Shown: positions 35,885 through 44,799, numbered from the stretch's first letter. The stretch: DNA of 64,000 nucleotides from Thalassospira sp. HF15 (GCF_011806525.1 NZ_JAAVKI010000005.1:372001-436000); one strand, 5' to 3'. Numbers and translations are program-made. Notes: generated from the sequence alone by a model not told the origin.

Positions 35885-35902
35885 CGTTCATAAAACTTTC
35901 AT
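35885..35902 (+). promoter_or_regulatory. Candidate Pho box upstream of phnG/phnF
   Basis: CGTTCAT-AAAA-CTTTCAT resembles the PhoB site CTGTCAT-N4-CTGTCAT (11 of 14 half-site bases, two 7-bp repeats 11 bases apart). It sits 10 bases upstream of phnF and 107 upstream of phnG. Pho control of C-P lyase genes is well established in other bacteria. Confidence 0.5.
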
Positions 35903-35949
35903 GGCAAGACCTTTGCCTTTGGTGCTGGATCGCCTTATAACGTCAATAG

Positions 35950-35965
35950 GTATAGACGTCTAGAC
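35950..35965. promoter_or_regulatory. Two abutting GTnTAnAC boxes, candidate PhnF operator
   Basis: GTATAGAC followed directly by GTCTAGAC. Both fit GT-N-TA-N-AC, the HutC-subfamily recognition pattern. They lie 43 bases before the phnG start in the phnF-phnG divergent region. A related GTCTATAC occurs upstream of phnC. Confidence 0.65.
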
Positions 35966-36008
35966 AAATTTTGAATTTGTCGACATAAGTTGAAAAGGGA
36001 TCAGTTTG

Positions 36009-36509
36009 ATGACGGCGCACCCCGCCCCGAATGCCCGGGCCGATCAGAATCACACCGCAGACACCCCGGTCGATCCGCACATTGCAGCACGCCAAAAATG
36101 GATGTCAGTTCTGGCCCGCACATCACGTGCCCGCCTCGAAGCCGAATGGTCGGACCATTACAGCACCGAAAGCTGGAACCACCTGCGCGAACCCCAGATC
36201 GGTATGGTGATGGTACGTGGTCGTGCCGGCGGGGCCGGACAACGGTTCAATCTTGGTGAAATGACGGTGACACGCTGCGCGGTCACCCTGTCGGACGGGA
36301 CTGTCGGCCATTCTTACGTCAAGGGGCGTGACCGCATTCAGGCGCAGTATGCCGCCCTGTTTGACGCGGTTATGCTGCGCAACGGATCAGCAAGCGACTT
36401 CATCGACACCCTGGCCAATGAACAGGCAGCCGCCAAGCGCGACCATGCCCGCAAGGTTGCCGCCACCAAAGTTGATTTCTTCACCCTTGTCCGCGGAGAA
36501 GACGAATGA
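36009..36509 (+). CDS. phnG: C-P lyase core subunit PhnG
   Basis: A 166-residue subunit of the C-P lyase core complex PhnG2H2I2J2. With PhnH, PhnI and PhnL it transfers the phosphonate to ribose 1-triphosphate. Typical segments: QKWMSVLARTSRARLEAEW, IGMVMVRGRAGGAGQRFNLGEMTVTRCAV and the C-terminal KVAATKVDFFTLVRGE. The N-terminal 25 residues are a variable extension. A TTG start one codon earlier is possible. Its stop overlaps phnH by four bases. Confidence 0.95.
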   Translation: MTAHPAPNARADQNHTADTPVDPHIAARQKWMSVLARTSRARLEAEWSDHYSTESWNHLREPQIGMVMVRGRAGGAGQRFNLGEMTVTRCAVTLSDGTVGHSYVKGRDRIQAQYAALFDAVMLRNGSASDFIDTLANEQAAAKRDHARKVAATKVDFFTLVRGEDE

Positions 36510-37108
36510 ACCTCCAAACCAGCGAATTGCTGCCCGGCTTTGATCATGCGGCCTTTGATTCAAACGCCGTGTTTCGCGCCCTTCTTGATGCTATGTCGCG
36601 TCCCGGTCGCATCTATGATCTGCCGGTCAATATCTCTGCACCCGACGGGTTGAACGCGGCCGCAACCGCAACACTTCTTGCCATGGCGGACATGGATACC
36701 ACTGTCTGGCTTTCAAAATCCTGCTCGACCAAGGCCGCTGGCGACCATTTGAAATTCCATTGCGGCTGCCCGATCAGCACGGATGTCAAACAGGCCGATT
36801 TCGCCGTTGCCCGCATTTCCGATGACCTGTCCTTTGTCACAGATCTTGCCGTGGGCAATGCAGAATATCCTGATCAATCCGCGACCCTGATCCTGATGGT
36901 TGATGAGATTTCAGATAGCCCGTCCATGACCCTTAAGGGACCGGGCATCAAGGATACGCATAGCCTTGCGATCAAGAACCTGCCTGAAAGCTTTCATCGC
37001 TGGCGGGCAGATAACCATCACCTGTTTCCGTGCGGCGTTGATGTGATTTTCGCAAGCCCAACCCAGATCGCCGCCCTGTCGCGCACCACCCGGATCGAGG
37101 TCAATTAA
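36506..37108 (+). CDS. phnH: C-P lyase core subunit PhnH
   Basis: A 200-residue core subunit with the family pattern FDSNAVFRALLDAMSRPGRIYDLP near the N-terminus, LLAMADMDTTVWLS in the middle and LKGPGIKDTHSLAIKNLP followed by HLFPCGVDVIFAS at the end. PhnH is structurally related to PLP-type folds without binding PLP. The gene overlaps phnG by ATGA and ends two bases before phnI. Confidence 0.95.
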   Translation: MNLQTSELLPGFDHAAFDSNAVFRALLDAMSRPGRIYDLPVNISAPDGLNAAATATLLAMADMDTTVWLSKSCSTKAAGDHLKFHCGCPISTDVKQADFAVARISDDLSFVTDLAVGNAEYPDQSATLILMVDEISDSPSMTLKGPGIKDTHSLAIKNLPESFHRWRADNHHLFPCGVDVIFASPTQIAALSRTTRIEVN

Positions 37109-37110
37109 TC

Positions 37111-38244
37111 ATGTATGTTGCGGTAAAAGGTGGCGAGCGCGCCATCAACAACGCCCATAAGCTTCTGGCCGAGCAGCGCCGGGGCGACAAAGACATTGCC
37201 GAAATCGAAACCGATCAGATCGAACAGCAACTGTCGCTTTCCGTCACCCGTGTGATGGCCGAAGGATCGCTGTATGACCGCGATCTGGCCGCCCTTGCCA
37301 TCAAACAGGCGCGTGGCGACTTGATCGAGGCGATCTTTTTGATGCGCGCCTATCGCACGACGCTGCCGCGTTTTGCGTTTTCCAAGCCGATCAAAACCGC
37401 CGAGATGGATATATCACGCCGCATTTCGGCAACCTTCAAGGACCTGCCCGGCGGACAGATATTGGGCCCGACCTTTGATTATACCCACCGCCTGCTTGAC
37501 TTCACCCTGATGGCCAACGGCGAAGCGCCCGCCGAAGCACCGCAAGGCGAACAGCCGGTTGATGAAAACATGCCGCGCGTTCTCGATGATATCCTGAACT
37601 ATGAAGGCCTTATTCAGGACGAACCAACCCCGGTTGATGACGATGCCCCGGTCGCCGATCTGACGCGGGAGCCGGTCAAATTCCCGGCCGGTCGTGATCT
37701 GCGTCTGCAAAACCTGTCGCGCGGGGATGAGGGATTTGTTCTGGCACTCGGGTATTCAACCCAGCGCGGCTATGCCAACAGCCACGCCTTTGTCGGTGAA
37801 ATCCGATACGGCACGGTGTCGGTCGAAATTGAACCAGAAGAACTCGGCTTTGCGATTGATATCGGTGATATCGAACTGACCGAGTGTGAGACGGTCAACA
37901 AGTTCAAGGGATCGAAAACCAAACTGCCGCAATTCACCCGCGGCTATGGCCTTGTGTTTGGTCAGAACGAGCGCAAGTCGATTTCGATGGCGCTGGTCGA
38001 TCGCGCCATGCGCGCCAATGAAATGGGCGAACAGATCATGGGCCCGGCACAGGATAGCGAGTTCGTGATGGAACATAGCGACAATGTCCAGTCCACCGGC
38101 TTTGTCGAACATATCAAGCTGCCACACTATGTCGACTTCCAGGGCGAGCTTGAGCTGGTGCGCCGCATGCGGACCGAGGTCGAGGAACGCCTTGCAAAGC
38201 GTGACGCCGAAGATGGCATATCCCACCCCAAAGCTGCGGAGTAA
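37111..38244 (+). CDS. phnI: C-P lyase core subunit PhnI (nucleosidase)
   Basis: A 377-residue core subunit. PhnI alone is a purine nucleosidase and, in the complex, catalyses displacement of adenine from ATP by phosphonate. The N-terminus MYVAVKGGERAINNAHKLL is diagnostic, as is the TRGYGLVFGQNERKSISMALVDRAM segment. Length matches E. coli PhnI (about 354) with a slightly longer acidic insertion near residues 140-180. It starts two bases after phnH and ends four bases before phnJ. Confidence 0.96.
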   Translation: MYVAVKGGERAINNAHKLLAEQRRGDKDIAEIETDQIEQQLSLSVTRVMAEGSLYDRDLAALAIKQARGDLIEAIFLMRAYRTTLPRFAFSKPIKTAEMDISRRISATFKDLPGGQILGPTFDYTHRLLDFTLMANGEAPAEAPQGEQPVDENMPRVLDDILNYEGLIQDEPTPVDDDAPVADLTREPVKFPAGRDLRLQNLSRGDEGFVLALGYSTQRGYANSHAFVGEIRYGTVSVEIEPEELGFAIDIGDIELTECETVNKFKGSKTKLPQFTRGYGLVFGQNERKSISMALVDRAMRANEMGEQIMGPAQDSEFVMEHSDNVQSTGFVEHIKLPHYVDFQGELELVRRMRTEVEERLAKRDAEDGISHPKAAE

Positions 38245-38248
38245 TCCC

Positions 38249-39175
38249 ATGGAACAGACTGTCAAAAATCCGGCGGATGGGACCAGCGCCTATAACTTCG
38301 CCTATCTGGATGAACAAACCAAACGCATGATCCGGCGCGCCCTGCTCAAGGCCGTTGCCATTCCGGGCTATCAGGTGCCGTTTGCCGGGCGTGAGATGCC
38401 GATGCCTTATGGCTGGGGTACCGGTGGTGTTCAGGTCACCGCTGCCGTGATTGGCCCGAACGATACATTGAAGGTCATTGACCAAGGCGCGGATGATACC
38501 ACCAACGCGGTATCCATCCGTCAGTTCTTTGCCAAGACCGCACAGGTGGCAACGACGGAAAAAACCGCCGAGGCCTCCATCATTCAGACCCGCCACCGCA
38601 TTCCCGAAAAGGAACTGCGTGAAGATCAGGTGTTGGTTTATCAGGTGCCAATCCCCGAACCACTTCGCTTCCTTGAGCCGCGCGAAACCGAAACGCGGAA
38701 AATGCACGCGCTTGAAGAATACGGCCTGATGCATGTGAAGCTCTATGAAGACATTGCCCGCCATGGGCATATCGCGACCACCTATGCCTATCCGGTAATG
38801 GTCGATGATCGATATGTCATGGATCCTTCGCCGACGCCGAAATTCGACAATCCGAAAATGAACGACATGGCCGCATTGCAGCTTTTCGGTGCCGGTCGCG
38901 AGAAACGTATCTATGCCCTGCCGCCTTACACCAAGGTCAAAAGCCTCGATTTCGACGACCACCCGTTCGAGGTTCAGACTTGGGAAGATGAATGCGGCAT
39001 GTGCGGCGCGCGCGACAGTTACCTTGACGAAGTCATCCTCGATGATCAGGGCAACCGCATGTTTGTCTGTTCGGACACTGATTACTGCGCAGAACGACAG
39101 GAAGCCGGCCATCGTGGCCCGCAACATCATGACCAGCCGCTTAGCAATTCAAAGCGTGAAAAGGCAGCAGAATAA
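38249..39175 (+). CDS. phnJ: C-P lyase catalytic subunit PhnJ (radical SAM enzyme)
   Basis: A 308-residue radical SAM enzyme that cleaves the carbon-phosphorus bond of ribose-phosphonate. Near the C-terminus four Cys are spaced 3, 22 and 6 residues apart (in ECGMC and CSDTDYC). This equals the spacing of E. coli C241, C244, C266 (cluster) and C272 (thiyl radical). Other signatures are GYQVPFAGREMPMPYGWGTGG and QTRHRIPE. The start at 38249 was chosen over a longer frame reaching into phnI. The stop codon TAA overlaps the phnK ATG by one base. Confidence 0.97.
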   Translation: MEQTVKNPADGTSAYNFAYLDEQTKRMIRRALLKAVAIPGYQVPFAGREMPMPYGWGTGGVQVTAAVIGPNDTLKVIDQGADDTTNAVSIRQFFAKTAQVATTEKTAEASIIQTRHRIPEKELREDQVLVYQVPIPEPLRFLEPRETETRKMHALEEYGLMHVKLYEDIARHGHIATTYAYPVMVDDRYVMDPSPTPKFDNPKMNDMAALQLFGAGREKRIYALPPYTKVKSLDFDDHPFEVQTWEDECGMCGARDSYLDEVILDDQGNRMFVCSDTDYCAERQEAGHRGPQHHDQPLSNSKREKAAE

Positions 39176-39957
39176 TGACCCAGATAAACGAACCGCTTCT
39201 GCGCGTTGATGACCTGACCATGATGTATGGCGACCGGATCGGTTGCAAGGATGTCAGCTTTGAACTGCGCCCGGGTGAAGTACTTGGCATCGTTGGCGAA
39301 TCCGGATCGGGTAAATCAACTTTGCTGCGCAGCATTTCTGCCCAGCAGGAACCGACCAAGGGCACCGTCGAATACCAGACGCGCATCGATGGCATCTGCG
39401 ATGTCTATCAGATGTCAGAAGCTCAGCGTCGCCTTCTGATGCGGACCGACTGGGCCTTTGTGCACCAGAACCCGCGTGATGGACTGCGCATGAATGTCAG
39501 TGCCGGGGCCAACATCGGTGAACGGATGATGGCGATTGGCGATCGTCACTACGGCAATATCCGCAGCAATGCGGACAGCTGGCTGGGCAAGGTCGAAATC
39601 GCGTCTGAACGCCTTGACGACCTGCCATCAACCTTTTCGGGCGGCATGCAGCAACGTTTGCAGATTGCCCGCAACCTCGTAACCAGCCCGCGCCTCGTCT
39701 TTATGGACGAACCCACGGGTGGGCTTGATGTTTCTGTTCAGGCCAGATTGCTCGATCTGCTGCGCGGGCTGGTTCACGACCTTAATCTTGCGGTGATCAT
39801 CGTCACCCATGACCTTGCTGTCGCAAGACTTCTTTCGCACCGGCTGATGGTGATGCAACAAGGCAAGGTCATTGAACACGGCCTGACCGATCAGGTCCTT
39901 GATGACCCGCAGCATGCCTATACCCAGCTGCTTGTTTCTTCCATTTTGCAGAACTGA
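39175..39957 (+). CDS. phnK: C-P lyase ABC ATPase PhnK
   Basis: A 260-residue ATPase subunit that binds the C-P lyase core rather than a membrane permease. The Walker A is GESGSGKSTLLR, the ABC signature is FSGGMQQRL and Walker B is RLVFMDEP followed by TGGLDVS. The inserted VYQMSEAQRRLLMRTDW segment is typical of PhnK. The start overlaps phnJ by one base; phnL follows after 14 bases. Confidence 0.96.
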   Translation: MTQINEPLLRVDDLTMMYGDRIGCKDVSFELRPGEVLGIVGESGSGKSTLLRSISAQQEPTKGTVEYQTRIDGICDVYQMSEAQRRLLMRTDWAFVHQNPRDGLRMNVSAGANIGERMMAIGDRHYGNIRSNADSWLGKVEIASERLDDLPSTFSGGMQQRLQIARNLVTSPRLVFMDEPTGGLDVSVQARLLDLLRGLVHDLNLAVIIVTHDLAVARLLSHRLMVMQQGKVIEHGLTDQVLDDPQHAYTQLLVSSILQN

Positions 39958-39971
39958 CCGGGGCGCAGAAA

Positions 39972-40676
39972 ATGTCTGAAATGCTTCATGCTAAAAACGT
40001 CGCAAAAAGCTTTACCCTGCACACACAGGGCAGCGTGACAATCCCGGTCTTCGAAGGTGTTGAATTCATGCTTTCGGCAGGGGAATGCATCGCGCTGACC
40101 GGTGAATCCGGCTCGGGAAAAAGTACCTTCATGCGCATGCTTTATGCCAATTACACCTGTTCGCAAGGCTCCATCAAGGTGTTCCACAATGGCGACTGGC
40201 TTGATATCACCACCGCCAGCCCGCATTCGATCCTTGATATCCGCAAACGCACGCTGGGCTATGTATCGCAGTTCCTGCGTGTCATCCCGCGTGTGCCAAC
40301 CCTTGATATCGTTGCCGAGCCGCTTGTTGCGCTTGGTACGGACCGCGAAACGGCAACCGACAAGGCGCGTGATCTTTTAACCCGTTTGCGCATTCCCGAA
40401 CGGCTGTGGCAGCTTTCGCCCCTGACCTTTTCGGGTGGTGAACAACAGCGTGTAAATATTGCGCGTGGTTTTATTGCCGATTATCCGATCATGCTGCTGG
40501 ATGAACCGACCGCATCGCTTGACGCCCAAAATCGCGCCACAGTTCTGGAACTGATTGAAGAAGCCAAAAGCCGTGGCGCGGCCATTGCCGGCATTTTCCA
40601 CGACCACGAAACCCGTGATGCGGTCTGCACCGGGTCGTTTGATGTGACTTCCTTTAAAGTTGGGGCCAATGACTGA
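39972..40676 (+). CDS. phnL: C-P lyase ABC ATPase PhnL
   Basis: A 234-residue ATPase subunit of the C-P lyase system, binding on top of PhnK. The Walker A is GESGSGKSTFMRMLY, the ABC signature FSGGEQQRVNIARGF and Walker B IMLLDEPTASLD. The PhnL-specific N-terminal TLHTQGSVTIPVFEGV and FLRVIPRVPTLDIVAEPL segments are present. It overlaps the phnM start by eight bases. Confidence 0.96.
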   Translation: MSEMLHAKNVAKSFTLHTQGSVTIPVFEGVEFMLSAGECIALTGESGSGKSTFMRMLYANYTCSQGSIKVFHNGDWLDITTASPHSILDIRKRTLGYVSQFLRVIPRVPTLDIVAEPLVALGTDRETATDKARDLLTRLRIPERLWQLSPLTFSGGEQQRVNIARGFIADYPIMLLDEPTASLDAQNRATVLELIEEAKSRGAAIAGIFHDHETRDAVCTGSFDVTSFKVGAND

Positions 40677-41811
40677 ACAGATTTTCACCAATGCCAAACT
40701 GGTTCTGGCAAACGAAGTCATTGATGGTGCCGTGCAGGTCAAGGATGGCCTGATCATCGATATTTCCGATCGTCCATCTAACCTGCCGGGTGCCGCGGAC
40801 ATGGATGGTGATTACCTGATGCCGGGTCTTGTCGAACTGCATACCGACAATCTCGACAAGCATCTGACACCACGCCCAAAGACCCGTTGGCCAGCCACGG
40901 CCGCAGTTATTGCCCATGACAATCAGGTGGCCAGTGCCGGGATCACCACGGTGTTTGACGCGGTTTCGATTGGCGATGTCAATGAAGGGTCCGAACGCAT
41001 TGTTCGGCTGATTGAATCGGTCAAGGCGCTTGAACATGCGCTGGAAAATGCGTTGCTGCGTGCCGATCACAAATTGCATCTGCGCTGTGAAACATCGTTC
41101 CCGGGCATGGTCCAGGCGCTTGGTCAACTGATCGACCTGCCACTTGTCAGTATGCTGTCGGTGATGGATCACACACCGGGGCAGCGCCAGTTTGTCAGTC
41201 TTGATGCCTATTACACCTACTATCAGGGTAAATATGGCCTGAATGACGAAGAGATGCGCAAATTCATCGCTACCCGTCGTCGTGATTCGGAACTCTATTC
41301 CGAAAAGCATCGCCGTCACGTGGTCGAACAGGCCCATGCCAAGGGTTTGGCGCTGGCCAGCCATGATGATGCAACTGCCGAGCATGTGGCCGAGGCCGTT
41401 ACCGACAAGATGACGGTGGCGGAATTCCCGACCACACTTGAGGCTGCCAAGGCATCGCATGAAGGCGGGCTTGGTGTGATGATGGGCGGACCAAACCTTG
41501 TGCGCGGTGGATCGCACAGCGGCAATGTCGCCGCCGGTGATTTGGCAAAGCACGGCTATCTCGACATCATTTCAAGCGACTATGTCCCGCACAGTTTGCT
41601 GCACGGGGCGATGAAGCTGTTTGAAGAGTTTGATGGCTATGATTTGCCACGTGCCATTCGCACGGTCTCCCTGACCCCGGCCACCCAGGTCGGATTGAAT
41701 GATCGCGGCGAGATCGCGGTTGGCAAACGCGGCGATCTGATCCGGGTGCATCATTCGCCGCACCATCCGATTGTGCGCGGCGTGTGGCGCGAAGGTGTGC
41801 GGGTGTCATGA
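40669..41811 (+). CDS. phnM: PhnM, alpha-D-ribose 1-methylphosphonate 5-triphosphate diphosphatase
   Basis: A 380-residue amidohydrolase-family enzyme that removes pyrophosphate from ribose-phosphonate triphosphate. The metal-binding motifs are visible: the first (LVELHTDNLDKH), a central VMDHTPGQ, ALASHDDATAEH and the late IISSDYVPHSLL. The length matches E. coli PhnM. The start at ATG 40669 is preferred over TTG 40660 because GGGG lies just upstream. The stop overlaps the phnN start by ATGA. Confidence 0.96.
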   Translation: MTEQIFTNAKLVLANEVIDGAVQVKDGLIIDISDRPSNLPGAADMDGDYLMPGLVELHTDNLDKHLTPRPKTRWPATAAVIAHDNQVASAGITTVFDAVSIGDVNEGSERIVRLIESVKALEHALENALLRADHKLHLRCETSFPGMVQALGQLIDLPLVSMLSVMDHTPGQRQFVSLDAYYTYYQGKYGLNDEEMRKFIATRRRDSELYSEKHRRHVVEQAHAKGLALASHDDATAEHVAEAVTDKMTVAEFPTTLEAAKASHEGGLGVMMGGPNLVRGGSHSGNVAAGDLAKHGYLDIISSDYVPHSLLHGAMKLFEEFDGYDLPRAIRTVSLTPATQVGLNDRGEIAVGKRGDLIRVHHSPHHPIVRGVWREGVRVS

Positions 41812-42413
41812 CCAAGGGCCATACATATAGTGGCCCCAGCGGATATGGACATCTCGTCCTTGTCGTCGGCCCAAGTGGCGTCGGCAAGGACACCCTTATG
41901 GATGCGGCGCGTGATCGATTGGCAGATGACAGGCAGTTCTGCTTTCCACGGCGCTGCATAACCCGCCCGGCCGGATCGGTCGGCGAAACCCATATCCCCG
42001 TTCGTCCGGAGGATTTCGGGCAGATGGCCCGTCAGGGCGCCTTCCTTCTGAGTTGGATGGCCCATGATCTGGGGTACGGCATCCCACGCCATGTTCTGAA
42101 CGAAGTCGAGGCGGGCAAAACCGTCATCGTCAATGTATCGCGCAGCGTCATTGCAGATGCCTGTGCGCTTGTCGGGAAGGACAATGTCCGCGTCATCAGC
42201 ATCCGGGCTAGCAGCGATGCCCTGCGCAAGCGTCTTGAAGCTCGCGGGCGCGAAGATGCCCTTGATATTGAACGCAGGCTCGCGCGGGCATCAGCCTATC
42301 AGATTGACGGCGATCATGTTGTTCATGTGGATAACGACGCCGATCTTGAAACCGGCATTGCGCGCTTTATCGCGGCACTTGAAATACCCCAGTCGATTGC
42401 AAACCGCGCCTGA
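41808..42413 (+). CDS. phnN: PhnN, ribose 1,5-bisphosphokinase
   Basis: A 201-residue P-loop kinase converting ribose 1,5-bisphosphate to PRPP, the final step of C-P lyase phosphonate breakdown. The P-loop is LVVGPSGVGKDTLM, and the guanylate kinase-like RCITRP and ISIRASSDALRKRLEARGRE segments follow. It overlaps phnM by four bases and closes the phnGHIJKLMN operon. A strong terminator follows. Confidence 0.95.
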   Translation: MTKGHTYSGPSGYGHLVLVVGPSGVGKDTLMDAARDRLADDRQFCFPRRCITRPAGSVGETHIPVRPEDFGQMARQGAFLLSWMAHDLGYGIPRHVLNEVEAGKTVIVNVSRSVIADACALVGKDNVRVISIRASSDALRKRLEARGREDALDIERRLARASAYQIDGDHVVHVDNDADLETGIARFIAALEIPQSIANRA

Positions 42414-42431
42414 GGCGGACTTAATCACCCT

Positions 42432-42466
42432 AAAATGCTGCACCTTTTAAGTGCAGCATTTTTATC
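42432..42466. terminator. Bidirectional terminator between the two facing phn operons
   Basis: AAAATGCTGCAC and GTGCAGCATTTTT form a 12-bp stem around CTTTTAA. A and T runs on both sides suit both phnN (+) and the DUF1045 gene (-). Its stem shares the AAAATGCTGCA arm with the hairpin after map. Confidence 0.93.
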
Positions 42467-42471
42467 TGATT

Positions 42472-43173
42472 TTATGGGGCCAGAGGGAAGCGTTTAAGCA
42501 ATCTGAACGGCTTCTGATCACCCGGATCACCAAACAAGCAGACCTCTTTTACGGTAAACGGCGCCTGACACAGCGGCGCGACCAAACCTGACAGTGCCGC
42601 CTTGAAAGGCTCGATCTGATCGTCAGACAGCTTGTTGGTTAATGTCAGATGGAAGCGGAATTCTTCCATGACATAGGGATACCCCCAGCGCACAAGATAA
42701 TCTTCCTGCCGATCCGTCAAACCAGCCGCACGGCGTTTGTTCATTGCGGCTTCGTCTTCGGGTTGCCGAAAGTCATCAAGCTCCCTCACCAGCGTCTCAG
42801 CAAGATCCGCCAGATCTGCGACCGGTTCGGTCGGAACAAGGGCAAGAAAACGACCAATCGCCTTTAAGACCAAAGGTCCGCAAGCTATCGACGCAGTCCT
42901 TTTGCAAAGGTCTGAAACGGCTGCTTCCAGATCACTCCGATTAATACCACTTGGCAGGGCGAATGGCGGTTTCAGCGTCCCGTGAAAACCATAGCGGGTC
43001 GGCGATGAGGTTGCCGCCACGATTTCAGATTCCGTCAAGCCCGCAACAGTTGGACGGGACAACAGATGTCCGGTTTCCGGATTACGCCCCAGCCAGGCAT
43101 TGCCAAACTGCCCCAATGCGCCTTGCGGTTCTGGCGCATAATAAAGGCCGTAGCGTTTATACTGGTCGGTCAT
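42472..43173 (-). CDS. DUF1045 phosphonate-associated 2H-type phosphoesterase-like protein
   Basis: A 233-residue protein of the DUF1045 family found almost only with C-P lyase genes. It carries the two His-x-Thr motifs of 2H phosphoesterases (His64-Gly-Thr66 in GFHGTLKPPF and His175-Leu-Thr177 in FRFHLTLTNKL). 2H enzymes open cyclic phosphates, and no phnP is present here. A role in opening the ribose 1,2-cyclic phosphate 5-phosphate made by PhnJ is therefore a good inference. The start at 43173 is the first ATG after a longer rejected extension. It is the last gene of the phnCDE operon. Confidence 0.88.
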   Translation of the reverse strand: MTDQYKRYGLYYAPEPQGALGQFGNAWLGRNPETGHLLSRPTVAGLTESEIVAATSSPTRYGFHGTLKPPFALPSGINRSDLEAAVSDLCKRTASIACGPLVLKAIGRFLALVPTEPVADLADLAETLVRELDDFRQPEDEAAMNKRRAAGLTDRQEDYLVRWGYPYVMEEFRFHLTLTNKLSDDQIEPFKAALSGLVAPLCQAPFTVKEVCLFGDPGDQKPFRLLKRFPLAP

Positions 43174-43267
43174 GATTGAACTCTGGAAAAGGTGTCGCGG
43201 CAAGAAACGCCGAAGGTAAATAGCTTACCCTTCGACGCATCTCATATCACAGGGAAATGTTGATCGG

Positions 43268-43915
43268 TTAGACCGTATCGTATTTCAGGCAAAAGTCCCG
43301 GACCGGAAGGCTGCGGAAATCGTGCAACCTTTCGCGCAGAATATCGTGCGACCAATCCCACCAGCGAATGCGTAACAGGGTATCGACGATGTGGTCCTCA
43401 AACCGGGGCCGCAACGGCGCTGCCGGAATGCCGGTAACGATCGTGTAGGGCGCAACATCCTTGGTGACCACCGCACCGGATCCAATCACCGATCCGATCC
43501 CGATGGTGACACCACCCTGCACAATTGCCCCGTGGCCGATCCAGACATCATGTTCAAGACGCACGCGCTTTTCGCGGCGCCAGTCAAAGAAGGCCGGATC
43601 ATCCTCACCCAGCTCATAGGCGCTGGAGCGATACTGGAAATGATGCATCGATGCGCGGTCCATCGGATGCTGTCCGGGATTAATGCGGGTATGGGCGGCG
43701 ATGTTTACGAACTTTCCGATGTCGGAATAGATGATCTCGCTGTCATTCACGACATAGGAATAATCATCCATTTTCGTTTCGCGCATGGAGGTCCGTGCAC
43801 CGACTTCGGTCCAAGCCCCCATTTCGCAATCAACGACAATCGCAGTCTCATCGATCGTCGGCTGTTCCGACAATGCCTTCATTGCCGGTTTCGCCTGCGT
43901 GATCTTGTATCCCAT
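43268..43915 (-). CDS. Hexapeptide-repeat acetyltransferase linked to phosphonate genes
   Basis: A 215-residue left-handed beta-helix acyltransferase of the chloramphenicol/xenobiotic acetyltransferase group. Hexapeptide repeats are visible in IGKFVNIAAHTRINPGQHPMDRAS and in the stretch VWIGHGAIVQGGVTIGIGSVIGSGAVVTKDV; the catalytic His is in HGAIVQGG or the following loop. It starts three bases after the phnE stop, so it belongs to the phnCDE operon. Related proteins are annotated as phosphonate metabolism acetyltransferases. It may acetylate aminoalkylphosphonates in the way PhnO does, but by a different fold; this is inferred. Confidence 0.88.
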   Translation of the reverse strand: MGYKITQAKPAMKALSEQPTIDETAIVVDCEMGAWTEVGARTSMRETKMDDYSYVVNDSEIIYSDIGKFVNIAAHTRINPGQHPMDRASMHHFQYRSSAYELGEDDPAFFDWRREKRVRLEHDVWIGHGAIVQGGVTIGIGSVIGSGAVVTKDVAPYTIVTGIPAAPLRPRFEDHIVDTLLRIRWWDWSHDILRERLHDFRSLPVRDFCLKYDTV

Positions 43916-43918
43916 GGA

Positions 43919-44731
43919 TCAGGTTACCAATTTGCGCAGACGCTGGGATGCCATATCAAGCAGGCTGACCGAAATGATGATGATGATCATGACAGCTGCC
44001 GTTTCGGCGTAATAGAAACCTCGGATATATTCCCAAAGCACCATGCCGATACCACCGGCCCCAACGATGCCCAGCACAGTTGCCGAACGCACGTTGGACT
44101 CAAACCGATACAGCGAATAGGAAATCCAAAGGGGCAGGACCTGCGGGATTACGCCAAAGATGACTTCCTGAAGGGCATTGGCCCCCGTAGCACGAATGCC
44201 TTCGACCGGTTCGGGATCAATCGCCTCGACCGCCTCGGAAAACAGCTTGGCCAAGACACCCGTCGTATGAATCCACAGTGCCAAAACACCGGCAAACGGG
44301 CCAAGCCCGACCGCAACAACGAACAGCATGGCAAACACCATTTCGTTGATCGCGCGGAAGGAATCCATCAGACGGCGTACTGGCTGATAAACCCAGACCG
44401 GGACAATATTTTCAGAGCAGAGAATACCAAACGGGATTGAGCAAACGATTGAAAGTGCCGTCCCCCAGATTGCGATCTGGATGGTAATCCACATTTCTTC
44501 GACATACATCTTCCACATCAGGAAGTCTGGCGGAAAGAAGCCATCGGCAAAGTCGACCATGTTGCCGCTGTTTTCAAACAGCGCCATCGGGCGCATGTCA
44601 GCCCCTTCCCATGACCAAGCCAGAAGCCCCAGAATGATCGCCCAAAGCAGAAAGCTCGAAGCAGATCGTTTCAGGTCACGCGGCGGAAGTTCCGTTGCGA
44701 CAGATGATGTCGAAGAAATGCTGCTGTTCAT
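43919..44731 (-). CDS. phnE: Phosphonate ABC transporter permease
   Basis: A 270-residue inner-membrane protein with about six helices. The ABC permease EAA-like loop is [20 protein letters not shown], and [17 protein letters not shown] is the hallmark of PhnE. The start at 44731 is preferred over an extended frame, with a possible AGGGG-free weak site. It is the third gene of phnCDE, preceded by a stem-loop after phnD. It forms the channel for phosphonate uptake driven by PhnC. Confidence 0.95.
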   Translation of the reverse strand: MNSSISSTSSVATELPPRDLKRSASSFLLWAIILGLLAWSWEGADMRPMALFENSGNMVDFADGFFPPDFLMWKMYVEEMWITIQIAIWGTALSIVCSIPFGILCSENIVPVWVYQPVRRLMDSFRAINEMVFAMLFVVAVGLGPFAGVLALWIHTTGVLAKLFSEAVEAIDPEPVEGIRATGANALQEVIFGVIPQVLPLWISYSLYRFESNVRSATVLGIVGAGGIGMVLWEYIRGFYYAETAAVMIIIIISVSLLDMASQRLRKLVT

Positions 44732-44758
44732 GGTTCTAATCCCGGAAGTAAATGCAAA

Positions 44759-44787
44759 CAGGGAGCGCACGTTTGGTGCACTCCCTG
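44759..44787 (-). other. Intercistronic stem-loop between phnD and phnE
   Basis: CAGGGAGCGCAC and GTGCACTCCCTG form a 12-base stem with one mismatch around GTTTG. It lies 12 bases past the phnD stop. It lacks a long T-run and probably stabilises the phnD message or attenuates phnE. Confidence 0.7.
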
Positions 44788-44799
44788 TCGAAAAGTCGG

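Noticed and set aside
38114-39130. 338-residue minus-strand frame
   Set aside because: It is antisense to phnJ, which carries the full set of catalytic cysteines.
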